Source: Entoloma clypeatum (Eukaryota > Basidiomycota > Agaricomycetes > Agaricales > Entolomataceae). Taken from it: DNA of 64,000 nucleotides. The stretch covers positions 4,650,001 through 4,714,000 of the forward strand of contig OY751492.1 of the NCBI GenBank assembly GCA_963565915.1, read 5' to 3'. Below, in pieces: positions 56,501 to 64,000 of the stretch; position 1 is the first letter of the stretch, and every line of letters begins with the position of its first letter. A program made the translations under genes and the position numbers. The notes under the pieces are model-generated. The model searched no databases. It saw only the letters and a list, made by a program, of their open reading frames with translations, and was not told the origin of the DNA.

Positions 56501-58875
56501 ATGATTTATGCCATTGAAGTATTCCATGCCCTAGCGCTTTTGGGAGGCGTCACCTGCGCGATTTTAATCATCAAGCGTTGTGGAGCCTACAAGTTGCCTC
56601 CGGGGCCAAAGGGCCTCCCTGTGTTTGGCAATCTGTTCCAGTTGTCGCTGACGCCTTGGAAAGAATTCGAGGTCTGGAAGAACCAATACGGTCCGTCAAC
56701 TATCCTTTCAAAGGTAGTTCTGTTTTGAAAACCGTCACCTAGGTCCCTTGGTATACATTACTGCTGCTGGTCAAGGAATGCTCATCCTCAACACACACCA
56801 AGCTGCGGCCGACTTGTTAGACCGCCGGGGCCATATATACAGTGATCGCCCAAGATGGATAGGTACGTCGGACCCCACGATGCATACTTCATCCAAGTCG
56901 ACAACGAGCAGTGGCATCTGAGATATTTACTGGTGGTCTGATGGTGGTGTTTTCTAGATATGGAGATATGTGCGTCACCTGTCCCAAGGATTTGTATCTC
57001 TAGATACTGACCTCCCAATCAGCTGGCGGAGGATGCGTCGCGCCGCTCACGAGGCGTTGAACAAACGACGCGCAGCCGAATTCTATCCGATTCAATCGAA
57101 AGAAGCCGTGATACTGACTGAGGGACTGCTGCTCAACGCGAGCAACTGGGAGACCGAGATGCGGCGGTAAGCCCCCCGCCCGATATTGAGTGTTTTTGAC
57201 TCACGCGAAATATAGAACATCAGCTTCAACCATGTTATCCGCCTTATACGACTTACCAACCATCCTGTCCTCGTCCGATCCCACAGTTGTGAAGATCAAT
57301 GAATTCACCAACAGCCTGGCGAAAGCCGCGAGTCCAGGGGCACATATGGTTGAGTTCTTCACATGGATGAAGTACCTTCCGTCTTGCATCGCGCCATGGA
57401 AGAGAAAGGCGGAGGAGGGTTATCGCGAGTTCTCGAACACCTTTTTGGAGATGTTTCATGAAGTCGAGAATCGAATCGTGCGTTTTTTCTGCTCCGCTCG
57501 TTCCTTACTCGAATCTCAGCAATGTTCGTCCGTGTATCTAGAAACAAGGCTGTGATCGCCCCAGTTTCGCTGGAACTCTGGTTCGAGAAAGACAGCGGCA
57601 CGGTCTGAATGAGACTGAAGCCGCCTGGCTGGCTGCTACGATGTAGTACGTGCCTTTCTTTCAACTCCACCTATACTAGTTCGACACCACACGCCTAAAT
57701 TCTGCCCCCCTCAGCGCCGCGGGATCTGAAACGGTACGAACCACTTTATCCGCAACTATCATTGCTCCTCACTGATGGCCCGACAGAGTGGGACCGCAAT
57801 GACCTGGTTCATCCTAGCCATGATCGCTTATCCGGAGAAACAAAGGAAATGCCAAGAAGAACTGGACATGGTCGTCGGTCGATCCCGCATGCCGAGATTC
57901 GAAGATCGGGAGCATCTTCCGTACCTTCAGGCCGTGATCCGGGAGCTGATACGTTGGAGAACGACTACTCCCGTCGGTGAGCCCTTATGGACCAGGACTG
58001 TTCATGTGCGCTTAAGACTAATTTCGGATAGGATTGCAACATGTCGCAATGAAGGTTTGTAGGCTGTGGTTGGCAGATGCTCTGGCATCTTCTCACCGAA
58101 AGTACGACAGGATGACTGGTATCAAGGATACTTCATTCCTAAAGGAACGATGTGTTTGGCCAATATCTGGTATGTTGTACGTATCTCGTTTACATCAAAT
58201 GGGAAGTCACGTTCGTTGTCTAGGTCCTTGAACCGTGATCGAAGTGTTTACGTGGGTACCAGCAAGTTGTGATCGAACGAGGCTGATATATTCTAACGTA
58301 GGGGGAGGATGCGGATGACTTCAACCCAGATCGGTTTATCGACGAAAAGGGGCAGCTCTGTCCTCCTTTACAAGACACGAAAGAAGGTAAGACTATCTTG
58401 ATTCTCCTTCCTTCTCGAGATGCGATATAATATCTCTATAGAAGGTCATGTTTCATTCGTGAGTTCCTCTGAGCCTCACGTCTATACCCTTCGTATCTTA
58501 TCTCATTCTCTGCTCAGGGTTATGGACCAAGGTGCGATTCTCGCCGCCTTTCGTAATTTCCATCAACTTATTTCTGTGGTCAGAATTTGCCTGGGGCGGC
58601 ACATGGCGCATAATTCTCTGTTCATAAACATCGCCTCCATCCTTTGGGCCACAAACATCACCCCCATGAAAGACGACGCGGGAAACGCCATCGTCCCAAA
58701 TACGCTGGAGACGATCAACGCTGGTGTGGTCGCGTGAGTGTCCTCGTCCTGGTCCTTGGCAGACATGACTTATAGATTTCTGTTTTGGAGATGCCCTCTA
58801 CCGTTTGGATGTTCTATCACGCCTCGGTTCCCTGAAGCGATGAGCGTTGTTTCTTACACGAGGGAGTTATTTTGA
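56501..58875 (+). CDS. Cytochrome P450 monooxygenase, gene 2
   Basis: Paralogue of the gene at 18721-21216. I chose the ATG at 56501 (MIYAIEVFHALALLGG), which begins the membrane anchor; an in-frame ATG at 56456 would add 15 residues. Then KLPPGPKGLPVFGN, WRRMRRAAHEALNKRRAAE, the I-helix residues in the exon entering AAGSETT, ExxR in VIRELIR, FNPDRFIDEKG, and the haem loop FGYGPRICLGR assembled from three exons (near 58455, 58520 and 58585). End RELF with TGA at 58873-58875. About a dozen introns at the same places as gene 1. The segment before DDWYQG reads LQHVAMK instead of the usual P-H-x-T-T-E, so this loop has drifted. Otherwise intact; substrate unknown. Confidence 0.87.
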
Positions 58876-59228
58876 CACTAGTCACGGCTGGATATGCAGC
58901 CAAGCCGCCTTCAACGGGGCATAGCAACTACAAGCTACGTGATCCAGGAATGAATTTGGAATGAATGTGCATAATATACTTATGTGTAGTTAATGATTTA
59001 CGATTGATTTACGATGTACAGATATGCTAATACATCAAGCCTGGATCGGATTTGCCTTTACCCCGCCTCATCGTGTACATAGACGTCTACGAAACATGCG
59101 GCTGTCTCGAGTCTTGACGCGTCGTCGCCGCGTTCCCTGATCCGGTCACGGGACGAGAGGCACATGATATTCCGATAAGCCAAGGGGTTAGGGTTACAAA
59201 CCTTTCTTCATCTGCCACAACGACCTGA
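58876..59228. other. Intergenic
   Basis: About 350 bp between P450 gene 2 and the next gene. A short GGGGTTAGGGTTA word near 59186 is not a telomere repeat array. Nothing else seen. Confidence 0.4.
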
Positions 59229-60371
59229 ATGGAATCACTCAACCTCCACACCCTCGCCAGCTCCCTCCCGACCGCTCAACAGAATGCAGAGAAGGAACTT
59301 GCCAACAATTTCAAAGGTACTCGCTTTCTTGTCCCCTCAGTCGTAACCCACTCGACTCAGACGGCGACTCTTCCTTCTCACAGCCGCTGCACTAAGCATC
59401 ACGAATCTCTATCGCTCATCCAGACAAAACTCCAAGCGGGCATACAATTCGGGATATGCGGCCGCCTGTCAGGATCTTTTGACCATGATCCAGCAGGGTG
59501 TGTCGCTGAACCAACCTGGATTGGGGTATGATGCAGAGGGTGGACTGACGATTGGACGGGTGATGGATTGGATAGAGGCGAGGTTGGAAGCCATCAAATC
59601 GAGAGAGGAGGAGGAAGATGAAGAGGAGGAACGCGAAAGAGAGAAGGACAAGGACAAGGAAGGAGCACGGCCGGCTCGGGTGGCTCCTGGCGTCACTGCG
59701 GCACCTGCATCTGCGGCTAGCAAGGCTCATGGCCCCGCTGGCATTGCGGAAATACGATCCAAGGATCATGTACGTCTATATTTTCATTCATTATTCATCC
59801 CGCAGCGCTGAGTGACTCATCGCCGATCTTCACGTAGATCCAGCCTCGTCCATCGTTACCAACCCCATGTTCACCTGTAACCCATTCAAACCCTCAGCTC
59901 CCTTCAGAACCTTCATCGCCCTCCCCACCGCCGCGTTCCGTTCCAAAGGGTACACGAACCCGGTTACAGCCCAAGACCGAACCGTACCCTAGCCCCGCGC
60001 TGAGTGGCGTTGAGTCCGTGCCTAGTGCCTTCCCGTCTGCCCCTCCCCCCTTCTCCGACATTCCCATACCCATTGCAGCAGGCGCAAAGCGGCGGCACGC
60101 CATGATGATGATGTTGGATTCTTCGTCGGCTCCTGTCACCATCAATGGAGGTCCCTCGTCGACGACCTCTCCTGGCCTGGGGCTAGGGAACAACATCGCC
60201 GGTGTAAATGGGAACGGGTCCGTGAATGGGAGGCGAAGGACAAGAAGCTCGAGGAGCGCTATGTTGCACCAGAGTCAAAGTCAGAATATCGTGGCGGTGC
60301 AGGCTGCGTCGGAAGCCATGGATGTAGAGGAGGATGGGGGGAGGGAACGAAAACGTGTTGCAAGACGGTAG
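59229..60371 (+). CDS. HAPSTR1/C16orf72-like (DUF4588-type) protein
   Basis: Three exons: 59229-59316, 59384-59769 and 59838-60371, with GT-AG introns of 67 and 68 nt. The conserved core is in exon 2: ITNLYRSSRQNSKRAYNSGY, then AACQDLLTMIQQG and TIGRVMDWIEARLEAIK. This has the pattern of the small helical domain shared with animal HAPSTR1, a nuclear stress-signalling protein that binds the ubiquitin ligase HUWE1. A highly charged Glu/Arg/Lys stretch follows, then a disordered Pro/Ser-rich tail with basic patches (AKRRHAM, NGRRRTRSSR, RERKRVARR), likely nuclear-localisation signals. Family assignment rests on pattern memory only; expression and role unknown. Confidence 0.6.
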
Positions 60372-62086
60372 TTTGCTTTTTCTTAACATCTGGCATTCGA
60401 TCATTGGCATTTCCATCCTTTCCTAGCACTCATTTCTTCACGCACGCATCCATCCTCTGCTTACCCACCACCGTTGTAACACCTCACGTCCACACTTTCC
60501 CATTCACGCTTTCCCCCTCTTATCGACCCCCCTTTTTTCTTAAGCCTTTCCTTCTCATCGTTGTGGCATTTTGGATATTAGCTCATTGTATAGACATATA
60601 GACCAGTTGTAGATGCCGACGTCTATCGTGCAGCCGCTGCTGTGTACCCTGTCTAATTAAATAATGTCCTGGTCGTTCTTTGTGCGCGAACTCGCCGGGT
60701 GTTGTCGTTGTTACCCAAGTACACTAAACGAAGTCTTGAGGAGGACTTCTCAAATTGGTGCGATCCCATAATAAATCAAGCGAGATGGCAAACGTTCATC
60801 AAAGTTTGGCTTGGCCTTCCGGTTTGTTCCTTTGGGAAGTACTCCAAGTCTCCCCTTATCTTTCCATGAACCCACCGATTCCATTGAAGCCAGGAGATTG
60901 ATTCCCCCAGATCCCCACATGGCCTGTAAAAAATATCGTTCCTCAGACACTGCCAACCATGTACATGCAACATGTTCACTACGCCTCGCACACCGTTATT
61001 AGGCCTGCCGCCTTAGGGGTTAGCGCTTAGCCTTTAATTGGCATGATGTTGTTCCGATGGCCATCCGAGAATAATTAAAGTCTGAGTGGCTGTGCAAAGC
61101 AGCTGTCAGTGTCTATGACCCACAGTCCCAGTGATGTTCGATAGACAGTAAAGACGCAAGGCCGGGCCTCGCTGAGTCGTCGGCCTTTTTCACTCTCTCC
61201 TCACTGGCGCATGGACGCAGGTACCGCGGCCACGTTCAGGGACCAAACTTCCCAGAGCGATCTCTCGAGCGCTCCAATCTATGGCATGCCAGTTTCGCAA
61301 ATTGATGCTATATCCACACACCCCGTTAGAAGACGACGTCGCAAACTCAAAGCTTCTGACAGCTTGCAGCCTCTTGTGAATCACCCTTGTCGATCGAGCC
61401 TTACGGTGTTGCGATTCGCACTAAGGAGTACCAGCATTCAGCATCTTATCAGAGACATCGCAAACGCTTGGCCTGCAAGACGTGGAATTAGCAGCCGGAT
61501 TCCTGGTCGACCTCGAAGATTCTTGGTTTAATGAGGCCGCGGTTGCATGGTTGGATCTGGTGCTGACAATGGACTCGTCAAAATTACCCAAAATGACACT
61601 CACTGGCTTCTCCCCCTTAATGCAACATTGTCATCGTCTGTATCTCCAATATGTACACATTCAACTCAAGTTAGCGCCGCCATCATTTTATGACACACAT
61701 TAACCTCTCAAGCTCGCCGATCGAATCGACGCTGGCCGTCAACACAGCATTGAAAGACCTATTCAGACCGTCAGCAGGATACTTATGCTACTTGAGGGGA
61801 CCCGGATACACAGCCAGTCTTGTAAAGTCAAGTGATGCCGCACTTTACTTTACTTGTGACGGCATGGGAGAAGAGGAGTTGACGGCGAAAAACGGTCCCC
61901 CAGATTCGTTGGTGAAATATACGCGTCATCGGCCCGTGTGGCTGCCGTGCTGGACGGGTGAATGTGAATTATAAATACCGTGGTCCGCATGGTTCAAGTC
62001 ATCGTGAATGATAGCAAGTGGCTGTGCCGAAAAACCTTCAAATGCGAGCCGGTGAACCCTTTTGACCCTTTCTTCCACAACGTTCC
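60372..62086. other. Unassigned stretch upstream of the ABC transporter
   Basis: About 1.7 kb. Frames such as 61211-61531 and 61690-61974 (plus) show no family features. No tRNA cloverleaf that I can fold convincingly. The right end must hold the transporter promoter. Confidence 0.35.
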
Positions 62087-64000
62087 ATGAGTCCAGAGCT
62101 GCCCTTCGAGCTCTGTCCCGGCGCTGGCCTTTTCGACTTTCGTGATCCATGCGTTCGTGCTTCATGGACAGCTCTCCTCCCCGCTCTCTTCCTTCTCCCA
62201 CTCGCCTTCCTCTCCTTCCCACTCCCTGCTCCAGTCCGCAAGTCTCTCGCTTTCCTCACCACTCCGTTCGACAGTTTTTTAACGCTGCAAGAAGCCGAGG
62301 CCCTTGACGCAGCTGGAGACACAGTCCTGGGAGGGGTAAACGCAGAGAGTGCCACCAAGTCGGAACTCCCTCTGTGGCGGACCCTCGTCTTTGCTGCCGT
62401 CGGACTCGCCCAATCTCTCTCTTGGATCGCATACGGCTCCTTCCGGCTTATCCAGGCCCGGCCAACTGCCAGCGCCTACACCTTATCGCTCCCCTTCATC
62501 CTTGCTGTCGCATGGCTCTACACCGTCCTCCGCTCCGTCTTCCGGCCTTCACTCACTCCCCCCTATGACATCTTCTCCCTCTACTGTGTCTTCCTTCTCG
62601 GCGCCATCATCCAGCTAACCGGAGTAGTCTATGATCACGACATCGTCGGCGCCTCGTGGCCTGCGCCATGGGTTCTAGCTGCGTTGGCTGCGAATTTGGG
62701 GGCTGTGATCGCAGGCTTGGCCGTTTTGCTTGGAATGCCAATCACAGCGCCGAGTGACAGGATTGAAAAGGAGGAGATCGCAAGTCCTTCCTTCCCCTCC
62801 GTGGTTCTGTGCGCTGAGTTGTTTCTTCAAGGGTCGTTCCGTCTCGCCAGAAGACTATACAACACTGTTCGGATGGATCACTTTCAGTTGGGTTTACCCT
62901 CTCATTCGTCGGGTGCGTTCCCTTTTCTATATTTCTCCGGGTTGCGCTCATTGGTCATGCAGGGACGGGACACCACGCTCGATGAGAGCGACGTTTGGAG
63001 CATGAGCCCAACCATGCAGTCCCGTCCTGTTTTCATTAAATTTATGGCAATTCAGTACGTCAATCTGCTCCACCGTTCCCCTCCTCACTAATTGGCCATA
63101 TAGTCGCTCAACTCTCCTGCGTAAACTTTGGGCAGCCAATTCACTCGACATCATGTATGTCCCGTCATTCCGCCTTTCCTTTTGTCCTCTATACTCATGA
63201 CACATGTAGACTGGATTGCATACTCACTCTCGTCAGTGTTATATTCAACTACACCACTCCGTTCTTCCTCAAGTCTGTACCTTTTTCTTGATCCTATGCG
63301 ATGGATACTCACAGAACATCACATCATAGACGAATCCTTGATGCTATTGACATGGAAAACCGCACACCGGAAAGCATGGCACGCGCGTACACCTATGCCT
63401 TTCTCGCCTTCATCTGTACCCTCCTCAAGGTATGACTTCCATTCCTTTGTTCGCTCTCTTTACCAACTCACCCCTCCTTCTACACCAGGCTCAAGCCGAT
63501 GTTCAGCACCTTTGGTATGGCCGTCGCGCCGCTACGCGCATGCGTTCTGAGCTCATGGCGGCCATCTACGACAAAGCCTTGAAGAGGAAGGATCTTTCGG
63601 GAATCGTGAAGGATAAAGAGCAAGCTCTAGCCCCTGGGCAAGAGGCAAAGCCAAAGAAGAACAAGGGCGAAGACAAGAAGAAGGACGAGAATGATCCCAA
63701 GTCCGGTGCAGATGTCGGGAAGATCGTTAACTTGATGGCCGGCGATGCCAATCGGGTGAGTTCGAGTGTTTTTCCTCCACTCAGTCTGATGATTGACTCC
63801 TTTCTTCTAGATCTCGCAGTTAATCTCGGGAATGTACTTTCTCTACGGCGCGCCGTTTGAGATCATCATCGCGGGCACTTTCTTGTATCAGTACGTCTCT
63901 CTTCTCTCTTCCCTCGTTCTTGTTCTCATCCTTGCGCACGCAGACTTCTCGGTATAAGTGCCTTTGCAGGCTTCATCGTCCTCCTCGCTGGATGGCCCTT
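62087..64000 (+). CDS. ABC transporter, ABCC/MRP type, N-terminal part (cut by window end)
   Basis: Multi-exon gene starting at the ATG at 62087. Exon 1 (62087-62779) encodes several hydrophobic helices (TALLPALFLLPLAFLSF, LVFAAVGLAQSLSWIAYG, LSLPFILAVAWLYTVL, and two more), like the extra N-terminal domain of MRP proteins. A GC-AG intron (62780-62831, donor GCAAGT) leads to SPEDYTTLFGWITFSWVYPLI and the RGRDTTLDESDVW linker typical of ABCC. Further exons carry transmembrane domain 1: LDCILTLVSVIFNYTTPFF, AQADVQHLWYGRRAATRMRSELMAAIYDKALKRKDLSG (bases 63487-63600), a Lys-rich insert, then VGKIVNLMAGDANR and ISQLISGMYFLYGAPFE. Both nucleotide-binding domains lie beyond the window. Likely exports conjugates or drugs, or acts at the vacuole; substrate unknown. 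Confidence 0.82.

Noticed and set aside
59186..59200. Telomere-like GGGGTTAGGGTTA
   Set aside because: Only about two units, inside gene-dense sequence; no array.
61980..62050. Possible tRNA (GGTTCAAGTC word)
   Set aside because: No acceptor stem or anticodon arm could be folded around it.

Overview
The window looks like chromosomal DNA of a filamentous basidiomycete, most likely an agaricomycete. The genes are split by many introns of about 50-60 nt with GT-AG ends. The repertoire fits too: two P450s with a shared intron layout, an HNH-nuclease gene of a type common in mushrooms, a Ser-rich single-pass membrane protein, acetyl-CoA synthetase and an ABCC-type transporter. Roughly 40% is retrotransposon.

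Left block (1-14.6 kb): four retroelements nested in each other. A LINE (minus strand, broken ORF1 and ORF2) is interrupted by a Ty3/gypsy chromovirus, of which only the end of a chromodomain, a 123-aa accessory ORF and the 3' LTR lie in view. The chromodomain is interrupted by Ty1/copia copy A2 (plus strand), whose 5' leader is interrupted by copia copy A1 (minus strand, running off the left edge). A1 and A2 therefore face each other as a long inverted repeat.

14.6-23.3 kb: unassigned DNA, then an intron-rich RHD3/Sey1-type GTPase-like gene (16.1-18.2 kb), P450 gene 1 (18.7-21.2 kb) and a truncated paralogue of the Ser-rich membrane-protein gene (22.0-22.7 kb).

23.3-35.6 kb: a second, unrelated copia family (element B) with 349-bp LTRs and a TTCGG target-site duplication. 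Its pol frame is cut by two in-frame TGA codons. It carries an unusual 278-aa membrane/zinc-ribbon-like ORF that starts inside the 5' LTR, reads through the primer-binding site and ends before gag. A third family-A copy (A3, minus strand, target-site duplication ACATC) sits inside B's 3' LTR. Both families have a primer-binding site matching the anticodon arm of initiator tRNA-Met (half-tRNA priming, as in Drosophila copia).

35.6-47 kb: HNH-nuclease gene, a beta-propeller-like gene, a small secreted Cys-containing protein, and acetyl-CoA synthetase, with a small MITE-like inverted-repeat element upstream of the last. 47-51.9 kb is gene-poor and holds decayed duplicates of the neighbouring membrane-protein gene. 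51.9-64 kb: Ser-rich membrane protein, P450 gene 2, a HAPSTR1/DUF4588-like nuclear protein, and the 5' part of an ABCC transporter cut by the window end.

The host genes do not form an obvious pathway. The clearest local relationship is a duplicated pair: a P450 next to a Ser-rich membrane-protein gene, present once on each side of the transposon block.
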